This document shows positions 1-9,054 of a stretch of 35,191 nt of DNA, in pieces. Source of the DNA: a bacterium (GTDB lineage Bacteria > Patescibacteriota > Minisyncoccia > Portnoybacterales > JAKAHB01); assembly GCA_021815315.1 (NCBI GenBank), contig JAKAHB010000006.1, positions 1 through 35,191 on the forward strand. The letters run 5' to 3'. Both the position numbers and the translations under genes were made by a program. The notes under the pieces were generated by a model that had not been told where the DNA came from, ran no database searches, and was given only the letters and a program-made list of their open reading frames with translations. The first letter of the stretch is position 1. Each line of letters starts with the position of its first letter.

Positions 1-93
1 CGGGTTGCCAACTTCGCCCACAGCATCGGGGTTTTCCAGCTTGCCCATGTTGCAGGGCTTTTGAAAATGTTTAATGACTTCTTTTGAGTACAT
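1..93 (-). CDS. iscU: Fe-S cluster scaffold protein IscU/NifU N-terminus (partial, runs off window)
   Basis: Reverse complement from ATG at 93 reads MYSKEVIKHFQKPCNMGKLENPDAVGEVGNP, typical of the IscU N-terminus; directly upstream of the iscS operon partner's 3' end. Confidence 0.85.
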   Translation of the reverse strand, partial: MYSKEVIKHFQKPCNMGKLENPDAVGEVGNP

Positions 94-116
94 AGTAGCT
101 CGTTTATAGTTTGATA

Positions 117-1370
117 TCAGCAACCAAAATCCTCCGGCAATCTTTCTTCTCTCTTCCCCAATCTTTCTTGCAGCACGTTTCCACTCACCTGCCTTAGTTT
201 CTCAATCACCCGAGGAAAAACTTCTATTGCGTAATCAACTTCTTGCTCGGTTGAATACTTCCCCAGAGTCAGACGCACTGAACTGTGGGCTTGTTCCGGC
301 GGCAGTCCCAGCGCGATCAAAACATGAGACGGTTTCAAACTTTTGGAAGCGCAAGCCGAAGCCGTGGAAACGGCAATTCCCTCAAAGCTTAGAGCGTAAA
401 GCAAGGCTTCACCCTCAACATTGTCAAAACGCAGATTGGCATTGTTGGGCGAACGCGATTCTTTTGGCCCGTTTAAATAAGAGCCGGGCACATTTTTTAA
501 AATGCCTGCTATCAGTCTGTCTCTTAATTTTTTTACGAATTCTGTATTTTTTTCTTTCTCTGGCTGTATTTGTTTGATTGCCTCCCCTACGCCCACAATC
601 CCCGGGACATTCAGAGTGCCGGCGCGCAAACCAAACTCGTGACTGCCTCCGTCTTGGATTCTGGCGATGGGCGAGCCTTTTTTGATGTATAAAACGCCAA
701 CACCTTTTGGCCCGTAAATTTTGTGACCGGAAAAAGAAAGGAGATCCACGCCCAAATTTTTAACCTCGCAATCAAAATAATTAACAGCTTGAACCGCGTC
801 GGTGTGAAAAATAATCTTTTGCTCTCTCTTCTCGTTTAATTCTTTTATCAGCCGACCGATTTCTTTGATCGGTTGAACCGTGCCAATTTCGTTGTTGACA
901 TACATCACCGAAATTAAAATCGTGTTTTTTTTAACAGCAAATTTTAATTCTTCCGGCTCCACAATTCCGTTGCTATTAATTCCCAAATAGGTCGCCTCAA
1001 TCAACCCTTCTTTTTCCAAAGACTTGACCGAATCAACCACGCAGTGATGTTCAATTTTGGTGGTAATGACGTGGGGTTTCCCCGCCGGGTTTTTTTCAAG
1101 AAATTTTTTAACCACGCCCTTGATTGCCAAGTTGTTGCTTTCGGTCGCGCCACTGGTAAAAATAATTTCTTCGAACGTAGCGCCCAGATATTCAGCCACT
1201 TGTTCTCTGGATTTTTGCACCGCTTCTGCCGCTTCTTCGCCTATAAAATGGATTGAAGAGGCGTTTCCAAATTTCTCGGAAAAATAAGGTTGCATGGCCA
1301 AAAAAACCTCCTTGGAAACAGGGGTCGTCGCGCCGTAGTCAAAATAAACTTTTTGCTTCAGTTCTGCCAT
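117..1370 (-). CDS. iscS: Cysteine desulfurase (NifS/IscS family)
   Basis: ORF with VYFDYGATTPV, SGATESNNLAIKG, SFSGHKIYGPKGVG and SACASKS motifs; start set at MAELKQKVYFDYG (ATG 1370). Confidence 0.95.
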   Translation of the reverse strand: MAELKQKVYFDYGATTPVSKEVFLAMQPYFSEKFGNASSIHFIGEEAAEAVQKSREQVAEYLGATFEEIIFTSGATESNNLAIKGVVKKFLEKNPAGKPHVITTKIEHHCVVDSVKSLEKEGLIEATYLGINSNGIVEPEELKFAVKKNTILISVMYVNNEIGTVQPIKEIGRLIKELNEKREQKIIFHTDAVQAVNYFDCEVKNLGVDLLSFSGHKIYGPKGVGVLYIKKGSPIARIQDGGSHEFGLRAGTLNVPGIVGVGEAIKQIQPEKEKNTEFVKKLRDRLIAGILKNVPGSYLNGPKESRSPNNANLRFDNVEGEALLYALSFEGIAVSTASACASKSLKPSHVLIALGLPPEQAHSSVRLTLGKYSTEQEVDYAIEVFPRVIEKLRQVSGNVLQERLGKREERLPEDFGC

Positions 1371-1435
1371 ATTCCTTGGAATTTTAGCAGTTCTAGCCTC
1401 TTTAGTCAAACAGCAAGTTGTTCAAGCGCGCGCCC

Positions 1436-1485
1436 TGTAAAGGCCGGGTCTTTACTGGATAACTTGTAAAGACCCGGCCTTTACA
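1436..1485. repeat. Inverted pair of the dispersed palindrome, forming a 20-bp stem with a 10-nt loop
   Basis: TGTAAAGGCCGGGTCTTTAC (1436-1455), TGGATAACTT, GTAAAGACCCGGCCTTTACA (1466-1485). Confidence 0.85.
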
Positions 1486-1586
1486 AAACGGCTTAACACC
1501 GCGCCGCGTAGGGCGCGGATATTTATGCTTCTAACTGTTCGCCTACGGTTCAAGGCTCGCCCGTAGAACTATGCCCGAGGGAGAAA

Positions 1587-1612
1587 TAAAAAAAGCGGCC
1601 GAGCACGGCCGC
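1587..1612 (-). terminator. Intrinsic terminator of the candidate ncRNA
   Basis: Minus strand GCGGCCG-TGCT-CGGCCGC followed by TTTTTTTATTT. Confidence 0.8.
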
Positions 1613-1951
1613 GGTAAAAAGATGGGGACAATGGTTTAGCCTTGGAGGCCACGGTGAACAGCGAGTCGGAAGCTACGCCAGGTTTTACCCTGGCTTGACC
1701 TTTGGCGGAACCCTGGGGTCCCGCCTTATCCAGACGCTAGCTGTCCCAGCCCCCCACTTTCCCTCCTTTTTCAGGAGGTACTTGGGTAACTACGCTCACG
1801 AAAGAGCCTTGGCCCTCTCGGCGGTTATTTAAAACCGACCTCGCGTAATCCCCGTGACCCCCGCCCATGATAGCGCAGCGGGTTTGGGCTGCTCCCGGTG
1901 GGCGCCAAGCGCCTCGGGAATCTCTTTTTGATTTCTTCCACGCCCCTTGAT
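1587..1951 (-). ncRNA. Candidate structured non-coding RNA, unidentified class
   Basis: No convincing ORF; near-consensus promoter upstream (TTGACA 1980-1985, N16, TACAAT 1958-1963); strong terminator at 1595-1612; several hairpins between (e.g. 1678-1693, 1704-1725, 1762-1778, 1803-1818, 1822-1837). Confidence 0.5.
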
Positions 1952-1957
1952 ATTTTC

Positions 1958-1985
1958 ATTGTACTCGCCAAATTTCGGCTGTCAA
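1958..1985 (-). promoter_or_regulatory. Predicted sigma70-type promoter
   Basis: TTGACA-N16-TACAAT on minus strand. Confidence 0.55.
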
Positions 1986-2012
1986 CTAGGAGCCAAGCCT
2001 TCTGTTGATAAC

Positions 2013-2035
2013 TTGTAAAGACCCGGCCTTTACAA
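2013..2035. repeat. Dispersed palindrome TTGTAAAGACCCGGCCTTTACAA
   Basis: Exact 23-nt copy, preceded by GTTGATAAC. Confidence 0.85.
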
Positions 2036-2049
2036 AATAGTGCCAAAGC

Positions 2050-2298
2050 TTAAAACGGCATCGCCAGGCCGTTCATCTGCTCGGCCATTTTGCGTTGGAT
2101 GGTTTTTTGCGCCCGATTAAAGCAATCTTTAACATCGCTATCGCGCAAACTATTTTTGTCGCCGATTTCAACGGACAAAACCTCCATCGCCCCCGACATT
2201 TTTATCTTAACTTCTCCTACTTGTTCTTCAACGGTCATTGCGTCCAACTTCTTTTTCATCTCGCGCAATTGATTGATTTGTTTTAGTTTATCAAGCAT
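2050..2298 (-). CDS. ybaB: YbaB/EbfC family nucleoid-associated protein
   Basis: MLDKLKQINQLREMKKKLDAMTVEEQVGEVKIKMSGAMEVLSVEI...; size and pattern fit YbaB/EbfC. Start moved to internal MLDKLKQ. Confidence 0.75.
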   Translation of the reverse strand: MLDKLKQINQLREMKKKLDAMTVEEQVGEVKIKMSGAMEVLSVEIGDKNSLRDSDVKDCFNRAQKTIQRKMAEQMNGLAMPF

Positions 2299-2370
2299 CT
2301 CCAAAGAGGCGGCGAGCAGAAAACAGTTTGTGAAAATCACCTACTATCCTCCACGAACCACACGCCAAGT

Positions 2371-4803
2371 TTAAATTTCTTCTCCTTTAATCGCAAACGG
2401 TTGATTTTTTTGGATTTCCCCCGTCAATATTTTTTTGGCGATCAAGTCTTCTATTTTGTCTTGAATTACCCGACGCATCGGACGCGCGCCATATTGCGGC
2501 TCATAACCAAGCTCCGCCACTTTGGCTGTTAAATCATCGCCAAATTGAAATTGTAATTGTTGCTGTTCCAGTCTCTTGGCCAACTCTTGCAACATCAAAG
2601 AAGCAATTTTCATTAAATTTTCCTTGGAAAGCGGTTCAAAAAGAATTGCGGCATCAAAACGGTTGATGAACTCCGGCTTAAAGATGCCTTGCTGTTGAAT
2701 CGCATCCAGCACTTGGGATTTTTCATTCACCAGCGACGCCTTGCCCTGCTCAACCAAATTTCTAATCAAATCGGCTCCGGCGTTGGAAGTGGCGATGATA
2801 ATCGCTTCCCGAAAAGAAACCTTGCGACCCAGGCCATCGGTCAAAAATCCGTCTTCCAAAACTTGCATGAAAATTTCTATCACTTCTTTGCTGGCTTTTT
2901 CAATCTCGTCCAGCAGCAGGACGCAAAAAGGATGCTCGCGTATCGCCGCTGCCAATTGCCCGACTATTTGACCGTCGGCATTGCCGATCAACCTTTCCAA
3001 GGAATCCATTTCCTTGTATTCGGTCATATCCAGCCGCACCATTCTTTTTTCATCACCAAAATAGGCCAGCGCCAAAGCCTTGGCGGTTTCTGTCTTCCCT
3101 ACGCCAGTCGGCCCCAGAAAAAGAAAGCTGCCGATGGGACGCATTGTATCGCCAATCTCCAACCGACGCCGCCTCATGGCCGAAGCGATTTCTTTTATGG
3201 CTTCGTCCTGACTGATTACTCGCTGGTGCAAAACCTCTTCCAGTCGCAACAACTTGTTTTTCTCATCTTGGTTAAGCGTTCCTGTGTTCACGCCCGTTTT
3301 TTCCGAAATTGCAGCGTCAACCAAATCAACCCCTGCCAGAGCAATATTGGCTTTCTGCGCTTTACCGATAACATCCCGCAAAATATTGATGGCTCGTTGA
3401 GGCAAGGGAATGTCCTGGAAATAGCGCAAAGACAACCGGGCAATCTCTTTAACGGCGGTGTAGGCCACCATCACGCCCGTTTCTTTCTCCAGCTGATAGG
3501 AAACATCATTTAAAATAAAAAACAAGTCATCATAAGTCGGTTCTTTAAGCTCAACCTGTTCAAAATGTTTCATCAACAAGGCGTTGGGCTCAATCACCTT
3601 GTGAAAAGCCTGATGAGAGGTAGTGCCCACTATCTGGATACTTGGATAGGGCAAAAACGAATTTAAAACCGCCGACAGATCTACTCGGCCCACGCCTGCT
3701 TGCTGGGTGACGTAGCGGTCAATATCTTCAATTACTAAAATCACGTTGCCGGCCATGGCCGCCTCAAAAAAAAGCTCGCTAATTTTTTCCTGCATCGCGC
3801 TGGCATTAGGCAGTCCGGCCAAAGCCTCATCGATTTTAAATTCCAAAACTCTTTTAAAAGCCAGCTTGCTTGAGGCTTTTCCCCGAGCGATATATTTGGC
3901 GAAAGCATAAACGACAGATGTTTTGCCGCTCCCCGGATCGCCGACTAAAAGCACATTAGCTTGAGAAAATTTGGAAAGAATTTCTTCCATCTTTCTCATT
4001 TCCTCGTTATGAGCCACGATTCTATGATCATTTAGAACGTAAAGTCGGGTCAAGTCCAAAACATAGTTGTTCAAGTGGTAGGTATAGCCGTAAGCCCAAT
4101 TACGAGTTAGCGGTGGCTTAGCTAGTAAAACATCGCGTCGCCACCATTGCCCGGCTCTTTCTTGTTGCTGCTGGGAAAAAATTTCCCAACGCAAAATCAA
4201 AGCGAATTCATTTTCATTTAGATTCAATTGCCGCAATTTCGCTCGCAATTCCGGCAAACCGGACGGCGGCTGTTCCCAGCCAAGGTGTTGCCAGACTCTG
4301 GAAAACCAACCTTGTTTCATTAATTCGTCCAGAGACATTTCGTTGTAGGGTTTCCCGGTTGCTTGCTTGTAGGCAAAAAGGCCGCTGGCGGCCAAGATAA
4401 TCGCCAGCAACAAAAACAAAAAGCCAAATTCGTTACCGGCCAGCGCCAAATAAATTCCGCCCGCCAGCAACGCCGGCAAAGAGAGAATAAAAGTCAGCCA
4501 GACTAAAAAAATCGCCAGCCCGAAAATAAAGAGCAGAATTTCCAAAATTAACGCGAGCAGGATAAAAAGAGCGCGCGCAACAAAGCCTACCAACCGGCCG
4601 ACGGTGTTGAAAGCAAAAGCTTGAGCCCAGACTTTGGGGTCAAATCCTTGCCCATAACTGGTTAAATCCCTCTTCCAGACGGCAAAAAGGTTACGCAAAA
4701 GCTGCGGCACGGCCAACCAAGACCAGATAAACTCCATGAGAAGCTCCCAGAAACGCAAAAAGCCGACTATGCCTTTTTTATAATGCCAGACAAAATATTT
4801 CAT
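2371..4803 (-). CDS. Clp-type double AAA+ ATPase with N-terminal transmembrane region
   Basis: Walker A VGDPGSGKTSVV (D1) and FLFLGPTGVGKTETAKALA (D2), LLLDEIEKA, and a ClpB/C D2-small C-terminal region; N-terminal ~150 aa has hydrophobic helices instead of a Clp N-domain. Confidence 0.9.
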   Translation of the reverse strand: MKYFVWHYKKGIVGFLRFWELLMEFIWSWLAVPQLLRNLFAVWKRDLTSYGQGFDPKVWAQAFAFNTVGRLVGFVARALFILLALILEILLFIFGLAIFLVWLTFILSLPALLAGGIYLALAGNEFGFLFLLLAIILAASGLFAYKQATGKPYNEMSLDELMKQGWFSRVWQHLGWEQPPSGLPELRAKLRQLNLNENEFALILRWEIFSQQQQERAGQWWRRDVLLAKPPLTRNWAYGYTYHLNNYVLDLTRLYVLNDHRIVAHNEEMRKMEEILSKFSQANVLLVGDPGSGKTSVVYAFAKYIARGKASSKLAFKRVLEFKIDEALAGLPNASAMQEKISELFFEAAMAGNVILVIEDIDRYVTQQAGVGRVDLSAVLNSFLPYPSIQIVGTTSHQAFHKVIEPNALLMKHFEQVELKEPTYDDLFFILNDVSYQLEKETGVMVAYTAVKEIARLSLRYFQDIPLPQRAINILRDVIGKAQKANIALAGVDLVDAAISEKTGVNTGTLNQDEKNKLLRLEEVLHQRVISQDEAIKEIASAMRRRRLEIGDTMRPIGSFLFLGPTGVGKTETAKALALAYFGDEKRMVRLDMTEYKEMDSLERLIGNADGQIVGQLAAAIREHPFCVLLLDEIEKASKEVIEIFMQVLEDGFLTDGLGRKVSFREAIIIATSNAGADLIRNLVEQGKASLVNEKSQVLDAIQQQGIFKPEFINRFDAAILFEPLSKENLMKIASLMLQELAKRLEQQQLQFQFGDDLTAKVAELGYEPQYGARPMRRVIQDKIEDLIAKKILTGEIQKNQPFAIKGEEI

Positions 4804-4842
4804 CTGAATTTATTATATCACAAAAAGTAACCTCCAAAGACC

Positions 4843-7800
4843 CTAGTCCTTGACCGATCCCCTTCTTTCAAGCTTGTTCCAGCCAACTTCCCCGCCCCTA
4901 AGCGAAGACAGAAATGATTTTATCGCGACATAATACATCAGCTGACGATAATAAAAACGTTGCGGGATAATCCAAAGAAGCAATTTTTTGTCTTCCCTGG
5001 GTTCAAAAAAGAAGCCAATTGCCGCGGCCAAGAAGTCAGCCAGAATGAAAATCAAATAGGCCAGCAAATCTAGCTTGAATCTCCCAAAATTAAAAGACCC
5101 GGGATGATGATAACTGCCCAAAAGATTGTTGAGTAAGGAAAAAATAAAAGCCAGGTCAATAAACGGCGAAATAAGCGGAAAGAATATTTGATAGATAAAA
5201 ATATTAGGCAAGCTAAACCAACCAAGCCAACGATAACGCCAACGAAAAAGCGCGTCTTTATTTTTCCAGGCCGCTTGAAGCGTTCCGTACATCCAGCGAT
5301 AACGCTGCTTGACAAAGCTTCTTACCGTTTCTGGCGCTTCCGTCAAGGCAATCGCTCGCTCTTCGTAGGTAATTTTCCAACCGGCGCGCAAAATTCTGAC
5401 CGTCAAGTCGGCATCTTCAGCCAGTGTATCAACTCCAAACTCCCCGACTTCCAAAACCGCCTTTTTTCTCCACGCCCCGATTGCGCCCGGCACGACCGTA
5501 ATCCCGTTTAACATCATCAAGGCCCGGCGATCAATATTTTGGCTAGTAATATATTCCAGCGCCTGGCATTGAGTCAAAAAATTGACCCGGTTTCCCACTT
5601 TTGCGTTGCCGGCGACAGCTCCCAGGCGCGGATCGGTAAACTGGCTCGCCAAAAGTATTATCGCTTCTTTGTTAAAAATCGTATCCGCATCAAGACAGAT
5701 TAAGATTTCGGCCTTTGTTTGTTCCAGACCGTAATTTAAAGCCGCCGCCTTACCTTCGTTCTGCTGGCGAAAAATTTTTACTTTGGGATGGTTCTTGTAA
5801 TTTCTTTCCAACTCGCCCCAAGTATCATCAATTGAACCGTCATCAACGACAACAATCTCGAATTGTCGCGGTTGATCGGCCTTAAGCAACGAAGTAATAG
5901 TCCGAATAATAACTTTCTCTTCATTGTAGGCCGGGATAATGACCGCTACGGGAAGATCGGCCCGGGCGTCTTTTCTGCGACCGTCTTTGCGAGAAGCCAA
6001 ATATTGCCAGCTCGCCAATCCGACAACGAATAACAACCTGGCCAATCCCAAGACCAAACCGACAAAAGAAAGCCCGGAAACAATAACAATCAGCCAGTGC
6101 CAGGTGGTAAACCCAATTTTGTTTCCAAAAACCATCCAAGTCGGTTCATTTATCTTCGGCATCACCTGGTCTTTGGTCTGGCCGATTAAATCGGTCAGAG
6201 GAACAAATTCGTATCCGTCAGCCCGCAATTTTTTGACTAGACCCTCAAGCGCCGCGACTGTCTGGCTTCTATCGCCTCCGGAATCATGGAGCAGAATCAC
6301 TCCGCCCTGGTGAGCTTCGGCCTGACGCACTGTATCAGCGACAATTTTATCGACTCCCGGCTGGCGCCAATCATTCGGATCGATCATCATCCCGATACTT
6401 AAGTAGCCCAGCTGACTAATTTGGTCAAGAGAACGAGCTTGAACCCCGTTATCCGGCTCTGAATCCTCGGCATAAGGAGAACGGAAAAGGATGGTCAAGC
6501 GACCGGTAACAACCTCCAAAAGCCTCTCGGTCGCCAAGATCTCAAGCTTCAATCTTTCAGTTGAAATGTCGGTAATATCGGGGTGAGTGAAGGTGTGATT
6601 ACCGATTAAGTGCCCTTCGGACACTTCTTGCTTGACGATTTCCGGATATTTTTCCATCTGAGACCCGATGACAAAAAAGGTAGCCGGCGCTTTAAGTTCC
6701 CTAAGGCGCTCTAAAATCAGGGGCGTATAAACCGAGTCGGGTCCATCGTCAAAAGTCAACGCCAGTTTTTTTGGTTTATATCCTAGCCGCTGAATGACAT
6801 AAGGAGAAGGTAAATCCTGATAAGTTTCGTCCGTGATTAGTTTATCGGCGTCACTATATTCAATTAAACGTTGGCCGGTCTTGGGACGAGAAGTAATTTC
6901 TAAAATTTCTCCCTGCCCCTCATAGTCCAACTGATAACTGAAATTTATTTTGTTCAAACTCTGCGCTTGTTGTTGATCATTTTTTTCCGGCTGGCCCAAA
7001 AGATTCCAGATCGAAGGGTCTTCGCTACCCAGGCGCCATAAAGCGACTCCGGCCACGGACAGGTCTTTAAGCGAGGCCAGCTCATTAAAAATGGTCGCTG
7101 CGTCAAGCAACCAAACTTGGTGCTGTTTATTATTGTCGTCCAGATATTTAAAATAGGGATTGAGCGATTTATCATCAAAAACAATGTCGGCTTCCGATTC
7201 CCTGGCAATCAACATTGCTTCTTCAAAAGTTTTTCCATCCGCCTGTCTTGTCCCCTCCGCCCAATCATAAGCATAACTGCCCAGGGCAACAATCATTTTC
7301 TCGGATGAGATATCGGCAGTTCGCTTGCCCAGAATTTCTTCATACCAGGACAAACCCGAAATCGGCCCGACTTCGCTGGTTGACCAATGTTGATCGTAGG
7401 CCATAACAATGACATAATCGGCGACTTCGTTTATCTTCGGATAGTCAAAATTATCATTGCTGGCAGGGACGATAACGGCGAGTTTTAAATTCCACTTTAT
7501 TAATTCTTGCCGCAATTCTCCAAGGAACAAAACGAAAGTAGCTTGGCTCTCCGGCGGTAAGTTCTCAAAGTCAATCGCGACCCCGTTCAGACTGTGCGCC
7601 AAGGCGTGTTCGGATATTTTTTTTATCAAAGTTTGGCGGCTGACCGGATCGCTCAAAACTTTCACCAGCAAGTCTCCTTGCCAATCGTTATTTGAATAAT
7701 TGTTTATTAACCCCCAAATCTTCGCTTCGGGACGATTTGAACGAATATAACTGACAACCTCTTGCTCTTTAGCCGGGTCGTCCTCGATTAGACTTCCGCT

Positions 7801-8238
7801 TGAATCCTCCAGGTGCATCCACTCGCCGGCAACAACATCAAGTCGCGAAAGATTGTCTTTTAAAGAATAGAGGCTGGCATCGTCCCAATCAACAAAGAAC
7901 CCGAGCCGCAGTAAATTTGAAGATAGCAAGACTTGAGTCGGCTTTTTAATCACGGCCCTGTTGCTGGCTTCTTTGGTCAGTTTCTTTCTTGAGTCATAGA
8001 AACTCTTAAGCTCTTTTTGATTAACGACCGCCTGTTGAACCTTCCCCGCGTTTCTAAAATGGGAGAAGTGAAAAAGACGACCGCTTTTTAGCGGCGGCGC
8101 GATTGTCAGACCAGCAATAATCAATAGCAAAATGCTGGCAATAATTAAAATAACGCCAAAAAAACCTCCTCTGAATTTTTTCCAACGTTTCCGGCCCGAA
8201 TCAAAAAATACCGGCTTGGTAGATTTATCTTTCTCCAT
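4843..8238 (-). CDS. Multidomain membrane protein: GH18-like + polysaccharide deacetylase (CE4) + GT2 family glycosyltransferase
   Basis: GH18-like (GVAIDFENLPPE, VIVMAYDQHW), CE4 (KKLALTFDDGPDSVYTPLILERL, GNHTFTHPDIT), GT2 (VAVIIPAYNEEKVIIRTI, VVVDDGSIDDT, DADT, QRYRWMYG). Start at MEKDKSTKP. Confidence 0.92.
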   Translation of the reverse strand: MEKDKSTKPVFFDSGRKRWKKFRGGFFGVILIIASILLLIIAGLTIAPPLKSGRLFHFSHFRNAGKVQQAVVNQKELKSFYDSRKKLTKEASNRAVIKKPTQVLLSSNLLRLGFFVDWDDASLYSLKDNLSRLDVVAGEWMHLEDSSGSLIEDDPAKEQEVVSYIRSNRPEAKIWGLINNYSNNDWQGDLLVKVLSDPVSRQTLIKKISEHALAHSLNGVAIDFENLPPESQATFVLFLGELRQELIKWNLKLAVIVPASNDNFDYPKINEVADYVIVMAYDQHWSTSEVGPISGLSWYEEILGKRTADISSEKMIVALGSYAYDWAEGTRQADGKTFEEAMLIARESEADIVFDDKSLNPYFKYLDDNNKQHQVWLLDAATIFNELASLKDLSVAGVALWRLGSEDPSIWNLLGQPEKNDQQQAQSLNKINFSYQLDYEGQGEILEITSRPKTGQRLIEYSDADKLITDETYQDLPSPYVIQRLGYKPKKLALTFDDGPDSVYTPLILERLRELKAPATFFVIGSQMEKYPEIVKQEVSEGHLIGNHTFTHPDITDISTERLKLEILATERLLEVVTGRLTILFRSPYAEDSEPDNGVQARSLDQISQLGYLSIGMMIDPNDWRQPGVDKIVADTVRQAEAHQGGVILLHDSGGDRSQTVAALEGLVKKLRADGYEFVPLTDLIGQTKDQVMPKINEPTWMVFGNKIGFTTWHWLIVIVSGLSFVGLVLGLARLLFVVGLASWQYLASRKDGRRKDARADLPVAVIIPAYNEEKVIIRTITSLLKADQPRQFEIVVVDDGSIDDTWGELERNYKNHPKVKIFRQQNEGKAAALNYGLEQTKAEILICLDADTIFNKEAIILLASQFTDPRLGAVAGNAKVGNRVNFLTQCQALEYITSQNIDRRALMMLNGITVVPGAIGAWRKKAVLEVGEFGVDTLAEDADLTVRILRAGWKITYEERAIALTEAPETVRSFVKQRYRWMYGTLQAAWKNKDALFRWRYRWLGWFSLPNIFIYQIFFPLISPFIDLAFIFSLLNNLLGSYHHPGSFNFGRFKLDLLAYLIFILADFLAAAIGFFFEPREDKKLLLWIIPQRFYYRQLMYYVAIKSFLSSLRGGEVGWNKLERRGSVKD

Positions 8239-8318
8239 GTCTATATCTTGGCAAAACTGGGAGACAAAGTAAACCCAAATTACGGCTGGCATTCCGGGGA
8301 CCGGCTAAAAATGGGACA

Positions 8319-8347
8319 TTGACACAGACCCCGAGGAAAATTATGAT
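8319..8347 (+). promoter_or_regulatory. Predicted sigma70-type promoter
   Basis: TTGACA (8319-8324), N17, TATGAT (8342-8347). Confidence 0.65.
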
Positions 8348-8370
8348 GGGAGACAGAAAGGGAGGGAAAA

Positions 8371-8856
8371 ATGTGCCAACAAAATAATGATGACGGATTT
8401 GTTCCTCGCCTTCTGGACGCCTTGAGCGCCGAGGCAAAGCTCAAATCCGGGACAGGCAAGATTACTCCGAGCGTATTTTTGCCTCCAAGGCTGGGAAGTC
8501 CGGAACATCTTCTGGTCCTACAGGCCCTGCTGGCCACGACTTCCTGTGTCCGGTGCAATTATTCGTCCGTGGTCATCCCGGATGACATTATTGAAACCGG
8601 AACCGACCCCGCCAGTATTGCCAACTGGCTAACGCGAATTTCCTTGGAACTGGCCAACAAAAGCGGCCTTTTCCGCCGGGAAATCACCGCCGAAGATTTT
8701 GGCGCGAGGAGAGTTTGTCTTTCTATTCTCCTTGCGGTCTTGCATCTCTTCTTGAGTTTCCTCGCCAGCATTGTTCAGGCTAACGAAGACTTCCGGAGGC
8801 GCATGAAAATGCTCCAAGCCCAAATCATCAGCACCTCCATCCTTGGTCCCAACTAA
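8371..8856 (+). CDS. Hypothetical protein (isolated ORFan), one predicted hydrophobic segment
   Basis: 161-aa ORF, SD GGGAGG upstream, promoter upstream, terminator directly after the stop. Confidence 0.7.
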   Translation: MCQQNNDDGFVPRLLDALSAEAKLKSGTGKITPSVFLPPRLGSPEHLLVLQALLATTSCVRCNYSSVVIPDDIIETGTDPASIANWLTRISLELANKSGLFRREITAEDFGARRVCLSILLAVLHLFLSFLASIVQANEDFRRRMKMLQAQIISTSILGPN

Positions 8857-8859
8857 CAC

Positions 8860-8885
8860 CCCCGGCCCGCGCCGGGGCTTTTTAT
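8860..8885 (+). terminator. Intrinsic terminator
   Basis: CCCCGGC-CCGC-GCCGGGG followed by CTTTTTATT. Confidence 0.8.
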
Positions 8886-8899
8886 TCCCCGCGAGCGAC

Positions 8900-8922
8900 T
8901 TGTAAAGACCCGGCCTTTACAA
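8900..8922. repeat. Dispersed palindrome TTGTAAAGACCCGGCCTTTACAA
   Basis: Exact 23-nt copy. Confidence 0.85.
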
Positions 8923-8969
8923 CACAAAATTAAAATAAGCGCAAGCCTTAAAGCAAAGCGTGAATAGCC

Positions 8970-9002
8970 GAAAAAATAAAACCCGCCGCGCGAGACGACG
9001 GG
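8970..9002 (-). terminator. Intrinsic terminator of the 9055-9495 ORF
   Basis: Minus strand CCCGTCG-TCTCGCG-CGGCGGG then TTTTATTTTTT. Confidence 0.7.
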
Positions 9003-9054
9003 ATAATCAACAAAAGGTATAAGGTGGGCATAAGGCTAGAGCCAGGGTTCAGCC

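Noticed and set aside
227-577. Plus-strand ORFs inside iscS (also 1044-1256, 1057-1287)
   Set aside because: Antisense shadows of a clear conserved gene.
1587-1951. tmRNA or SRP RNA interpretation of the structured region
   Set aside because: No TTCGA T-arm, no tRNA-like terminal pairing and no GGTCAGG...GGAAGG...AGCAGCC core; an isolated GGGAGCAGCC match is not enough.
1825-2046. 73-aa minus-strand ORF
   Set aside because: Overlaps the predicted promoter and structured RNA, has no SD, and its upstream part is translated palindromic repeat.
2689-3513. 274-aa plus-strand ORF opposite the Clp ATPase
   Set aside because: Antisense to conserved AAA+ coding sequence, with no recognisable protein features.
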